Part shown: piece after piece, positions 18,396 through 26,978 of the stretch
Position numbering within the stretch: the stretch's first letter is position 1
Layout of the letters: each line of letters starts with the position of its first letter
Source: Lewinellaceae bacterium
GTDB lineage: Bacteria; Bacteroidota; Bacteroidia; Chitinophagales; Saprospiraceae
DNA length: 64,000 nucleotides
Assembly: GCA_020636405.1 (NCBI GenBank)
Contig: JACJXW010000010.1
Location: forward strand, 124,001 to 188,000
Direction: 5' to 3'
Program-made: the position numbers and the translations under genes
The notes under the pieces: model-generated
What the model was told of the DNA's origin: nothing
The model's database searches: none
What the model saw: the letters and a program-made list of their open reading frames with translations, nothing else

Positions 18396-18632
18396 GGTGG
18401 GGGTACCTGGCCTTCACTTTAAACTATTTCTTATCCCAACTGTATCAATCTTTAGCTTTTCCTTCCCGGTTCTTTCGGTGCTCTTACTGAGATCAAATGG
18501 CCAGATGGACAGGAGAGCACATTCAGCAGGACGCCGGTACTTCGGGAATAGGGTTTCCCATCGTACCGATTGCATGCCGGCGCGGAAGTTTTCAGGCGAA
18601 AATTCCCGCCGGGAAAAAATTTTTATACAGCC
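18396..18632. other. Upstream region of bshA, no gene seen
   Basis: This stretch holds no supported coding sequence. The open frame running into bshA from 18570 is judged leader, not protein. Confidence 0.4.
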
Positions 18633-19766
18633 ATGAAAATAGGCATCGTTTGCTATCCCACTTACGGGGGCAGTGGCGTTGTAGCCACTGAGTTGGGCCT
18701 TGGCCTGGCCAAAAAAGGGCATGAAGTGCACTTCATCACCTATAAACGGCCGGCACGACTGACTACTTTTCACTCCAATGTCTTTTATCACGAAGTCAGT
18801 ACTGAAGATTACCCTCTTTTTGAATATACCCCTTACGATACCGCTCTTGCCAGTAAACTGGTCGACGTGGTGAAGTTCGAGAACCTGGACCTGCTGCATG
18901 TTCACTACGCCATACCGCACGCCGCCGTAGCTTATATGGCCAAGAAGATCCTTCTTTCTGAGGGACGCTACGTACCGGTCATCACCACGCTACATGGCAC
19001 CGACATCACCCTGGTGGGCAACAACAATGCCTTTGCCCCGGTGGTGGCCTTCTCCATCAATAAATCTGATGGGGTAACTGCCGTCTCCGAAAGCCTTAAA
19101 CAACAGACCTACGATTACTTCGACATCCATAACGACATCCGCGTCATCCATAATTTCATCGACTTCGAACGCTTCCGGAAGGTCAACAAAGACCATTTCA
19201 AAAAGGCCATTGCGCCCAATGGAGAGCGCATTCTGGTACACGTCTCCAATTTCCGGAAGGTCAAACGTGTGGAAGACGTGATCCGCATCTTCCAGAAAGT
19301 CTACGAGCGCCTCCCTTCCAAACTGCTCCTGATCGGCGACGGCCCGGAACGCCACAACCTGGAAGAGCTCTGCCGCAAACTCGGCCTTTGCCACGAAACC
19401 CGCTTTCTGGGTAAACAAGACGCCGTGGAAGAACTGCTCGCCGTGTCCGACCTCTTCATCATGCCTTCTCAGGCAGAGAGCTTCGGCCTGGCAGCACTGG
19501 AGGCCATGGCCTGTGAAGTGCCCGTTATCTCTTCCAATGCCGGCGGATTACCCGAAGTGAACATCCACGGAAAAACCGGCTACCTCAGCAATATTGGTGA
19601 CGTAGAAGATATGGCCCGCAATGCTATACACATCCTTGAGAACGATGACGTACTTCGTCAATTCCGCACCAATGCTCTGGAGCAGGCCCGCCGATTTGAC
19701 ATCGATAATATTCTGCCCTTCTATGAAGCCTATTATGAGGAGGTGGTGAAAACGGCGGTGTATTGA
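18633..19766 (+). CDS. bshA: N-acetyl-alpha-D-glucosaminyl L-malate synthase (bacillithiol synthesis)
   Basis: A 377-residue GT-B (GT4) glycosyltransferase. The start at 18633 gives MKIGIVCYPTYGGSGVVATE, the standard BshA N-terminus with the glycine-rich GGSG loop; the frame extends 21 codons upstream, but these are not conserved-looking. The acceptor side carries LHGTDITLVG, and the donor side has GDGPERHNLE, then MPSQAESFGLAALEAMAC with the EX7E motif. BshA joins UDP-GlcNAc and L-malate as the first step of bacillithiol, the low-molecular-weight thiol of many Bacteroidota. BshB and BshC are not in the window. Confidence in the name rests on the strong N-terminal signature. Confidence 0.93.
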   Translation: MKIGIVCYPTYGGSGVVATELGLGLAKKGHEVHFITYKRPARLTTFHSNVFYHEVSTEDYPLFEYTPYDTALASKLVDVVKFENLDLLHVHYAIPHAAVAYMAKKILLSEGRYVPVITTLHGTDITLVGNNNAFAPVVAFSINKSDGVTAVSESLKQQTYDYFDIHNDIRVIHNFIDFERFRKVNKDHFKKAIAPNGERILVHVSNFRKVKRVEDVIRIFQKVYERLPSKLLLIGDGPERHNLEELCRKLGLCHETRFLGKQDAVEELLAVSDLFIMPSQAESFGLAALEAMACEVPVISSNAGGLPEVNIHGKTGYLSNIGDVEDMARNAIHILENDDVLRQFRTNALEQARRFDIDNILPFYEAYYEEVVKTAVY

Positions 19767-19815
19767 TCCATTCGATGAAGCAAAGTTAAGGCAAGCTAAA
19801 AACAGCCTGGGATAG

Positions 19816-19896
19816 GGGTACGATAGACGGACCGTTCCGGCACGCAAAAGGAATATTATACGCCCTCCGCCCTATGGTTGCCCGTATATCGTACCC
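19816..19896. repeat. Inverted repeat between convergent bshA and acyl-CoA synthetase genes
   Basis: gggtacgata (19816-19825) pairs perfectly with tatcgtaccc (19887-19896), 61 bases apart. A further 7-bp pair gctctga/tcagagc follows at about 19909-19938. They lie between two convergent genes and may end transcription from both sides. Confidence 0.5.
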
Positions 19897-19950
19897 AGAA
19901 TAAACTATAGCTCTGAAGGATAGTATTCCCGCTCAGAGCCTACATCACTA

Positions 19951-22635
19951 TCATTCCACCAGCGCTCCTTCCAGTAACAGCTCGGCGTGGAAGGTATCAA
20001 AATCTTCCCGTCCGATGGAGAAGCCTTTCTTTTCGAAGAGGGTAATCATACCCTTGTTGGCGGCCAGTACGGAAGCGTAGAGTTTCTTGATACCCTTCTC
20101 CCGGGCAATATCGATGATGTAATCGGTCATTTGCCCGCCAAGGCCCTGTTGCTGCCAGGGGTCGGCCACCAGGATAGCGTACTCTGCAGCTTCGCCCCAG
20201 GCATCGGCGATGATGCGTACCACCGCCGCCATCTTTTTCACGCCAGCCTCTTCCACTTCGGCGATGATGGCCATTTCGCGGTCATAGTCAATGTGGGTAA
20301 AGCGGGTGAGCAGGTCGTGGTTGACCTGGGGTACGAACCCGAAGAACCGGAAGTAGAGGGACTGCTGAGAGATATTCTCCAGCATTTGAGCCTCCAGAGG
20401 CTCGTCTTCCGGTCGGATGGGCCGCAGGGAAGCCACCTGTCCGGAGCGCAACAGCACCGCCTTGGTGTATTTCTCCGGATAAGGAGAGATGACAAGGTGG
20501 CTATAAGGTTTCCGGATGACGGGTTTCTCTTTTTCCAGCACAATATGTGCATCGAGGGCCATACCGCCATCTTCCCGCATGATGAAAGGGTTGATGTCGA
20601 TCTCCCTGATCTCGGGAAAGTCCATGACCAGATAGGCGAACTTACAAAGCAGGAGCTCCAGTTCTTCCAGGTTTACTCCCGGCATACCCCGGTAGCCTTT
20701 CAGCAATGGGAATATCCGGGTGCTCTCCATAATGCGGCGCGCAAGTACCCGGTTAAGCGGGGGCAGGCCCAGTTTCATATCTCGGTACACTTCGACGGCC
20801 ACACCGCCCTTACCGAAGGCAATGACCGGGCCGTAGATGGGGTCTTTCTTGGCGCCAATGAGCAGTTCGAAACCCTTGGCTGCCATCTTTTCCACCAGAA
20901 TGCCCCGTATTTCGGCATCGGGCCGTTTTTCCTTCGCGCTTTTCATGATCTGCTCATAAGCCTGGCGCAGTTCGGCTTCATTGGCCAGATTGACCTTTAC
21001 ACCGCCTACGTCGGTCTTGTGCCCGATATCCGGAGAAGCGATCTTCAACACTACAGGGTAGCCAATATCATTAGCAAATTTAACAGCATGATCAACGGAA
21101 GAGACCACCTTGAAGCTCCCAACCGGGATCCCGTAGCTCTTCATCAGTTCCTTGGCCTCATTTTCCATCAGCTGCCGGCGCCCGGAATTCATAATGGTAT
21201 GGATGATGGCCTTGGCCACTTCCGTTCTCAGGTTCATTTGCTGAGGGATGGCCGGCGGCGTTTCGTACAGCATCTCCAGGTTGCGCGAGTATTGGTACAT
21301 CTTCAGGAAGACGTCCACTGCACTTTCCGGATAACGGTAGTGGGGTATGCTGCCTTCCTCCAGTACGTCGCGCCCTTTGCGGACATCCTCTTCGCCCATC
21401 CAGGAGGCCAGGACAGGTTTGCGGTACTTTTTGGCTACTTCTACCACTGCCTTGGCGGCATCTGTGGGGTCGGTCACATCCTGAGTGGTCAGAATGGCCA
21501 GCACGCCATCGACGCCAGGGTCGGACAGGCACACGTCGAGCGCCTGCTGGTAGGTTTCAGCAGAGGCATCTCCCAATACGTCGATGGGGTTATTGCGGCT
21601 CCAGTGAGGTGGCAGGAAACTGTTGAGCCTTTTCATCGACCCTTCGGACAGCCGGGCCAGGGCGCCGCCGTTCAGCATAAGGCTATCTGTAGCCAATACG
21701 CCGGGGCCGCCGGCATTGGTGACAATGGCCAGCCGGTTGCCGTAAGGGCGGGGTTGCATCGCCAGTGACTGTGCACAGTTAAACAGCTGGGCAATGGTAT
21801 CCACCCGAATGATGCCGGCACGCTGGAATGCCGCGTCGTAAACGGCATCGTTGCCCGCCAGGGAGCCGGTGTGAGACAGCGTCGCCTGCCCGCCTTCCGC
21901 ACTGCGGCCCGCCTTGAGGATGATGATGGGCTTGGAGCGGGCAAAGGCCCGGGCCGCACTCATGAATTTGCGGGCGTCCTTAAGCGATTCCATGTAGATC
22001 AGGATACAGGACGTACGCTGGTCCATCCCAAAGTAGTCGATCAGGTCCGCGAAGTCTACGTCTATCATCGAACCGATGGAGACGAAGTTGCTGAACCCCA
22101 CGTTCTGCTCATTGGCCCAGTCTAGGATGGAAGTGCACAAGGCGCCACTCTGCGAGATGAAGGCAATATTGCCCAGGCGGGCGGAGCGGGCAGCAAAGGT
22201 AGCATTGATCTTCAGGTGAGGATTGATGAAACCCAGGCAGTTGGGCCCAATGACCCGCATTCCGTAGTGGCGGGCCTTTTGTGCGATCTCGTCGTACATG
22301 CGCTGGCCCTCTTCTCCCGCTTCTTTGAATCCGGCAGAAATGATCACCAGCCCGCCGACACCGGCCTGCCCGCAGTCTTCAACGACCTGAGGTACAAACT
22401 GGGAAGGGGTAACGATCACTGCAAGGTCGACCTCCGTCGGAATGTCGCGCACATTCTTGTAGCTCTTTTTACCCTGGATCTTATTATGATTGAGGTTTAC
22501 AGGGATGACCTCCCCTTCAAAACCATCCGCCAGGAGGTTTTTCATTACGGAATATCCGACTGAGTCTTTCCGGTCGGACGCGCCAATGACAGCGATGGTC
22601 TTGGGTTGAAAAATTTTCTTTAGTCTTTTCGACAT
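19951..22635 (-). CDS. ADP-forming acyl-CoA synthetase fused to GNAT acetyltransferase (Pat-like)
   Basis: An 894-residue protein. Order: CoA-binding domain (about 8-135), succinyl-CoA-ligase-like domains (about 150-450), ATP-grasp domain (about 480-700) and GNAT domain (about 730-890, acetyl-CoA loop QQQGLGG). Protein lysine acetyltransferases of the Pat/PatZ type share this layout but usually have lost the phospho-His of the synthetase part. Here it is kept: LSHTGSLAG with His255, as in active acetyl-CoA synthetases (ADP-forming). The protein may thus make or use acetyl-CoA and also acetylate proteins. It lies downstream of an HDAC-family gene in the same direction (181-base gap with its own promoter). 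Confidence 0.88.
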   Translation of the reverse strand: MSKRLKKIFQPKTIAVIGASDRKDSVGYSVMKNLLADGFEGEVIPVNLNHNKIQGKKSYKNVRDIPTEVDLAVIVTPSQFVPQVVEDCGQAGVGGLVIISAGFKEAGEEGQRMYDEIAQKARHYGMRVIGPNCLGFINPHLKINATFAARSARLGNIAFISQSGALCTSILDWANEQNVGFSNFVSIGSMIDVDFADLIDYFGMDQRTSCILIYMESLKDARKFMSAARAFARSKPIIILKAGRSAEGGQATLSHTGSLAGNDAVYDAAFQRAGIIRVDTIAQLFNCAQSLAMQPRPYGNRLAIVTNAGGPGVLATDSLMLNGGALARLSEGSMKRLNSFLPPHWSRNNPIDVLGDASAETYQQALDVCLSDPGVDGVLAILTTQDVTDPTDAAKAVVEVAKKYRKPVLASWMGEEDVRKGRDVLEEGSIPHYRYPESAVDVFLKMYQYSRNLEMLYETPPAIPQQMNLRTEVAKAIIHTIMNSGRRQLMENEAKELMKSYGIPVGSFKVVSSVDHAVKFANDIGYPVVLKIASPDIGHKTDVGGVKVNLANEAELRQAYEQIMKSAKEKRPDAEIRGILVEKMAAKGFELLIGAKKDPIYGPVIAFGKGGVAVEVYRDMKLGLPPLNRVLARRIMESTRIFPLLKGYRGMPGVNLEELELLLCKFAYLVMDFPEIREIDINPFIMREDGGMALDAHIVLEKEKPVIRKPYSHLVISPYPEKYTKAVLLRSGQVASLRPIRPEDEPLEAQMLENISQQSLYFRFFGFVPQVNHDLLTRFTHIDYDREMAIIAEVEEAGVKKMAAVVRIIADAWGEAAEYAILVADPWQQQGLGGQMTDYIIDIAREKGIKKLYASVLAANKGMITLFEKKGFSIGREDFDTFHAELLLEGALVE

Positions 22636-22761
22636 GTCTCTAGGCTTACTTTTAAAAACAGTTTATGACGTTCGTTGGTAATACCCGGTATAATCTGGAT
22701 CAATAGCTCAATATATCGGCCTTTGATTTTCTCATACTGTCTTTTTTAGTAACCCTGGTTT

Positions 22762-22789
22762 CAAAGGTAAAACAGTTTTTAGAGCCAAA
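22762..22789 (-). promoter_or_regulatory. Promoter of the synthetase-GNAT gene
   Basis: TACCTTTG (22762-22769, minus strand) fits TAnnTTTG, with TTTG (22786-22789) 16 bases upstream at the -33 place. It implies a leader of about 120 nucleotides. Confidence 0.6.
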
Positions 22790-22816
22790 ATGATATTAAA
22801 AGGTGCAAAATAATTA

Positions 22817-23839
22817 TTAAAATTTCCAATAATCCTTCAGGTGCATCATGATGGAATTCATGTAGATCTCGAAGGTTTCCAGCACCCTCATCCCTGAACG
22901 GGTAGCCTCTTCGGGAAAGGGGATCGGATCGCCGTTCACTCCCGCCATGAAATTGTACAGGCACTTGGGCATTTCGTCAACATTGTAGCCCCCTTCGAGG
23001 GTGGCGAAGATATTGTCGAAGCGGTTGCGGAGTTCCTTTCCAACCGTATAGAAAAAGCTGGCTGAAGCTTTGAGGTCCAGCAGCAAGTCATACTGATGAG
23101 CATCGAAGCCGGCTGAGACGGCCACCACATCCGGTTGGAACTGCTCGACCACCGGGAGAAAATTCTTCAGCGTATTCTCCAGGATGTCATCGGCACTGCC
23201 TGGCGGCAATGGAATATTTACGGTATAGCCTTTGCCCTTTCCGGCGCCGATCTCATCGACAAAGCCATGTCCTGGAAAGGCTGGGTACTGGTGCAGCGAC
23301 CAGTAAAGGACCTGGTCGGTGTCGTAAAAGATAGCGGAAGTCCCGTCCCCCAGATGGCCGTCGAAGTCGATAATGGCAACCCGCTTACCCTCTTTGGCCA
23401 GCTTCTGGCTGGCAATGGCAACGTTATTGAAAAGGCAGAACCCACTTGCCCGTTGAGGGTGAGCATGATGCCCCGGAGGGCGGACCAGCGCAAAACCGCC
23501 TCTTTCCGCAGCCATGACGGTTGCCCCCACAGCGTACTGTGCCGCGTTGAAGCTGCCGGGAGAAGTGGCTGTATCCCCATCCATATGCCCTCCCAGTTTA
23601 CAGGCATTTTTTACTTTTTCGATGTAATTTTTAGAGTGGATCAGTTCGATGAAGGGAAGCCCATCAATCAATTCAGTGTCCGGAATATCATGGAATATCT
23701 GTAGCCGTTTCTTGCTCTCTGGGTGCATGCCCGTATCGTGCTCCAAGAAAACCCTGTTATAGATCAATTCCATCCTTTGCCGGGTGGAAAGTGGGAGTTC
23801 TTCTTTTTCACTCTCAGAGGGAGAAGCCTTGGCTTTCAT
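22817..23839 (-). CDS. Histone-deacetylase-family protein (AcuC/AphA-like)
   Basis: A 340-residue arginase-fold deacetylase. The zinc site and catalytic residues are present: RPPGHHAH (the His pair), DFDGHLGDGT (Asp and His ligands, but the second His of the usual DVHHGNGT is Leu), SAGFDAH (third Asp ligand) and LEGGYN (catalytic Tyr). Family members remove acetyl groups from lysines or polyamines; AcuC of Bacillus reactivates acetyl-CoA synthetase. The first 23 residues are extra and charged; Met24 (MELIYNRVFLEHDTG) could be the true start. Its neighbours, a GNAT fusion and a CBS fusion, support an acetylation-control role, which remains inference. Confidence 0.88.
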   Translation of the reverse strand: MKAKASPSESEKEELPLSTRQRMELIYNRVFLEHDTGMHPESKKRLQIFHDIPDTELIDGLPFIELIHSKNYIEKVKNACKLGGHMDGDTATSPGSFNAAQYAVGATVMAAERGGFALVRPPGHHAHPQRASGFCLFNNVAIASQKLAKEGKRVAIIDFDGHLGDGTSAIFYDTDQVLYWSLHQYPAFPGHGFVDEIGAGKGKGYTVNIPLPPGSADDILENTLKNFLPVVEQFQPDVVAVSAGFDAHQYDLLLDLKASASFFYTVGKELRNRFDNIFATLEGGYNVDEMPKCLYNFMAGVNGDPIPFPEEATRSGMRVLETFEIYMNSIMMHLKDYWKF

Positions 23840-23859
23840 ATGACTTTTATTTTAAAGCT

Positions 23860-23867
23860 CAAATGTA
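23860..23867 (-). promoter_or_regulatory. Candidate -7 box of the deacetylase gene
   Basis: TACATTTG on the minus strand fits TAnnTTTG and lies 20 bases before the annotated start, which fits a very short leader or use of the internal Met24. No clear -33 element. Confidence 0.45.
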
Positions 23868-23881
23868 GAAAATTATCAAAG

Positions 23882-23898
23882 AAACCCTAAAAGGGTTT
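23882..23898 (-). terminator. Weak hairpin after the GCS2-CBS gene
   Basis: AAACCCT/AGGGTTT, 7-bp stem with 3-base loop, then CTTTG on the minus strand. It lies 28 bases past the stop at 23927 and may only partly end transcription before the deacetylase gene. Confidence 0.5.
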
Positions 23899-23926
23899 GT
23901 TCCTTTTATGGCCATCCTTTTACCGG

Positions 23927-25789
23927 TCAGTAGTTCCCATACAGGCGGCGGAAATCGGTATCGGTCAGAATGCCCACCAGTTTTCCATCTTTAACGATGA
24001 GCAGGCTGCCGATGCCATTCCGTTTGATCAGTTCTGCTCCTTCTGCCAGAGGCATATCCTCATTAGCGGTGATGAGCTGCTGCACCATAATATCAGCGGC
24101 GATATGGTTTTCAGGGTCTTCCGCCTCTTTGAGGTTTGTGCTGGTGATCAACCCGGCCAGTTTCCCGTCTTCATCTTCTACGGGTAAATGGCGGATATTT
24201 TTCCACTTCATAATGGAGGCTACCAGTTCCAGGGGTTCTTCCTGTGAAATGGTAAAGAGGTCGGTCTTCATCGCCCGGCCAACGGTTTCTTTTCCATTAC
24301 CCACTTCGTAGTAGCGTTGACAGTCCAGGTCTTCCCATTCGTGGACGGGTGCACCGCTGCGTTGTTTTTCCATGATGGCAGCGGTGAGTTCCTGCACGGC
24401 CACTCCTTTGCCGTAGCAATCGGACAGGTTACGGAAATTTTGGATTATCCAAAGGGCTCCGTTCTGGCGAAGCAGGGCCCTCCGTTCGATGATACCCAGA
24501 TGATGAGCGATCTCCTGGCTGTCTACGCCTATTGCTGCAAGGCCATCTTCGGCAATGGGCAGCAATTTTTCCAGGATAAGGGCCGGTGCGGGTATTTGAT
24601 GCCCGTTCCAGTTGAAAACAGAGCAAAGGCTTGAACGGGCCGCCCGGTAGAAATTGTCCTTGGCCATCTGGAAAGGAATCTTATCGCATAGGGCGCCATA
24701 TTGTTCCGGCATACCTTTCATCAGCCCGATCCAGAAGGCAAAGTTGGCGATCTCATCCTGGATGGAGGGCCCCGCCGGCACATACCGGCATTCGATGCGC
24801 AGATGTGGGAAGCCGGTATCGCTGATGCCATAGCAGGGGCGGTTCCAACTGTATACCGTTCCGTTGTGCAGGCGAAGCGCCCTCAGTTGGGGCACCGCTC
24901 CTTTTTCGAGCACCTCCAACGCGTCTTCCTTCACTTCGCTGGTCAGGAGCAATGGGAAGCGGCTGATATTGTCTTTGAACAGGTTGGAGGCCAGGCCGGT
25001 AAGCCAGTTCTGCCCGAAACCCACCCGGCTCAGTTTGTTGCGCACGTGGTTGTTGGAGCTTCGGGTATCCACACTTTGCTGAAAGAGCGCGATCCGCGTC
25101 TCGTGCCACAATTCGCGGCCGAACAGTAGCGGAGAATTGGCGCAGGCGGCCAGCACCGGCCCGGCGATCCACTGCGCCCAGTTGTATTGCTCGGCGAACA
25201 ATTCCGGGGGGATCTGCAGGTGCATCTGCCAACTGGTATTGCAGGCCTCGAACATCACCGAGTCGAGCCGGGCGATGAGTTCATCCGCTCCCTGAATATG
25301 GATCTCAAAATCGCTGCCCCGCCGTCGCCGCATGGCTTCACTAAGAATGGAATACCGGATCTGGGGGGTCATGTATTGCAATTCGAGGTGGCAGCGGCGC
25401 AAGGTTGGCAATATACCAGTGAGCAGCGGAAAGATACCGCGGGCAGCCGCTTCCTTATCCAGAATGCCAAGCATTTCCCGCAGTTGTTTTTCGGTCTTCT
25501 GGAAGGCCTGTCCATCGAGTGAGAAAGGGTCGAGGTTGACCTCCAGGTTGTAACGTCCGATCTCAGTCGTAAATGCAGAGGGCAGGACTTCCAATAAACC
25601 AGGCCCTTCTTTAGACGGCTGGCCAAGGCCATTGGCCAGAAAGATCTCCTGCTCAGCGCCTACGCGCTGTTGGCCTTTCTCGAAAAGGCCTTCGTGCAGC
25701 ATTTGGTCCAGGGCTTCGATGTCCCTGACCAGTGCCCTAATGAATTTGTTTCGCGATTCCGCCGCTGGTTTTACGCTAAGTTCGCCCAT
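23927..25789 (-). CDS. GCS2-like glutamate-cysteine ligase domain fused to a CBS pair
   Basis: A 620-residue fusion. Residues about 35-430 are a glutamate-cysteine-ligase type 2-like domain: RVGAEQEIFL (Mg/ATP Glu), EIGRYNLEVNL, CNTSWQMHLQIP and the C-terminal HLRIECRYVPAGPS are seen. Residues about 505-620 hold two CBS motifs (RHLPVEDEDGKLAGLIT and GIGSLLIVKDGKLVGILTD), which usually bind adenine nucleotides and report energy state. The ligase substrate is unknown: the domain also occurs in enzymes that join amino acids other than Glu and Cys. It starts 18 bases after the stop of the UspA gene, so the two form an operon. Confidence 0.85.
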   Translation of the reverse strand: MGELSVKPAAESRNKFIRALVRDIEALDQMLHEGLFEKGQQRVGAEQEIFLANGLGQPSKEGPGLLEVLPSAFTTEIGRYNLEVNLDPFSLDGQAFQKTEKQLREMLGILDKEAAARGIFPLLTGILPTLRRCHLELQYMTPQIRYSILSEAMRRRRGSDFEIHIQGADELIARLDSVMFEACNTSWQMHLQIPPELFAEQYNWAQWIAGPVLAACANSPLLFGRELWHETRIALFQQSVDTRSSNNHVRNKLSRVGFGQNWLTGLASNLFKDNISRFPLLLTSEVKEDALEVLEKGAVPQLRALRLHNGTVYSWNRPCYGISDTGFPHLRIECRYVPAGPSIQDEIANFAFWIGLMKGMPEQYGALCDKIPFQMAKDNFYRAARSSLCSVFNWNGHQIPAPALILEKLLPIAEDGLAAIGVDSQEIAHHLGIIERRALLRQNGALWIIQNFRNLSDCYGKGVAVQELTAAIMEKQRSGAPVHEWEDLDCQRYYEVGNGKETVGRAMKTDLFTISQEEPLELVASIMKWKNIRHLPVEDEDGKLAGLITSTNLKEAEDPENHIAADIMVQQLITANEDMPLAEGAELIKRNGIGSLLIVKDGKLVGILTDTDFRRLYGNY

Positions 25790-25807
25790 GATAGAATATT
25801 GGTTAGG

Positions 25808-26662
25808 TTATTTCTTGATAATTAATAGGGGCACATGGGCCTCGAAGGCCATGCGCTTGGTGTGGCTTTTATAGAAGGTTCTGGTAAACCAATTGTGTTG
25901 AGGAGCATACATGGCCAAAAGATCTACATCGTAAGTTTCGATGAATTCTTCCAGGGCAGGCACGAGGGAGTCGGCGGCTAAAGGATGGAAATTGAGCTGA
26001 ATGGACGGGGCGTGATGTTCAAAGAAAGCCCCGAGGCTGGCAAAATCGATCGCACCCTCCACCGAACCGTTGATGTTGACATGAACGCAGTGGATGATAG
26101 GGCTGAAGGGCTCCAGTATTTTCCCTACTTCCCAGATGTGATAGGGATCCGCTTCCCTCAGGTCACTGGCATAAACAATGATGTCTATCGGTTCGACGGG
26201 CGCTTCCTCCGGAACGACCCATACATTACAGGGGGCATGCTCAATAACTGCAGTGGTCACGCTGCCGAAGAAACGTTCCAGGACGTTGTGTTCTCCTTTG
26301 GTCCCCATGACGATAAGGTCGGTGTTGTGCTTCCGGGCCGCATCGCAAATGAGCTTGCCTGGTGTGCCGATCTCGATATCCGGCTTTATGTTCAGGACGT
26401 TTTCCAACTGATAGGCGGCCTGAACTTGCACCAGCGTAGTCTCCACAAAAGTCTTCATCACAGCTCTTGCCGTCTCCGCTTTTTCTTTAGTGGCCTGAGC
26501 TGCCATGACGGGAAGGTCCAGGGCTTCATATTCGGGAAAGATCACATGGAGTACTTCAATATCGGCGTTGTATGTATCAGCTAAAAGGAGGCAATGGCGA
26601 AATGCATTCTGAGCTGTCGCTGAAAAATCGGTAGGGAACAAGATCTTCTTGATCATCCTCAT
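25808..26662 (-). CDS. Universal stress protein with two UspA domains
   Basis: A 284-residue tandem UspA protein. Domain 1 (1-150) begins KKILFPTDFSATAQNAFRH and has the ATP-binding signature G-2x-G-9x-GS (GTKGEHNVLERFFGSV). Domain 2 (about 158-284) starts DIIVYASDLRE and lacks a clear GxxG motif, so only the first half is likely to bind ATP. It is the first gene of the operon with the GCS2-CBS protein, putting two nucleotide-sensing modules together. The physiological trigger is unknown. Met1 (MRM) or Met3 could be used. Confidence 0.9.
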   Translation of the reverse strand: MRMIKKILFPTDFSATAQNAFRHCLLLADTYNADIEVLHVIFPEYEALDLPVMAAQATKEKAETARAVMKTFVETTLVQVQAAYQLENVLNIKPDIEIGTPGKLICDAARKHNTDLIVMGTKGEHNVLERFFGSVTTAVIEHAPCNVWVVPEEAPVEPIDIIVYASDLREADPYHIWEVGKILEPFSPIIHCVHVNINGSVEGAIDFASLGAFFEHHAPSIQLNFHPLAADSLVPALEEFIETYDVDLLAMYAPQHNWFTRTFYKSHTKRMAFEAHVPLLIIKK

Positions 26663-26852
26663 GGCTTTTGTCTATTAGGAGCGAACTAAAGGGAATGGCC
26701 ATACCTTTTGGGTATTTTACCACTATCAAAACAGCAATTTTTTCATGGCAAACCGAATGAGAAAAATCATGAAGTGGCCATGACAAAAGTCAGTGGCAAG
26801 CCCCGCTCAATATCCTTTCTTTGTAGTACTGACAAGGCAAACAAGGCTTAAA

Positions 26853-26935
26853 CCCCGATTTTCTCGGGGCCAAGAGCTCAATTGGGTGATTTTAGGGAAT
26901 ACAGGAGCACTTTTTCCAAGTGCTCCTTTTCTTTT
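26853..26935 (+). ncRNA. Candidate small RNA with its own plus-strand terminator
   Basis: Two hairpins lie on the plus strand between two minus-strand genes. CCCCGA-ttttc-TCGGGG is at 26853-26869. AGGAGCACTT/AAGTGCTCCT (26903-26927) is a perfect 10-bp stem followed by TTTCTTTT. The U-tract follows the stem only on the plus strand, where no protein gene exists, so a short plus-strand transcript is implied. Its 5' end is not defined; no exact promoter box is seen. A terminator for leftward transcription of the APH gene is the alternative, but the U-tract is on the wrong side. Confidence 0.4.
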
Positions 26936-26978
26936 GGGCATTATCCTGTAAACCCGATACCTGAGAGGGAAAAGGGCA

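Noticed and set aside
19987..21768. A 593-codon open frame antisense to the synthetase-GNAT gene
   Set aside because: Same cause; low-complexity composition and no recognisable motif.
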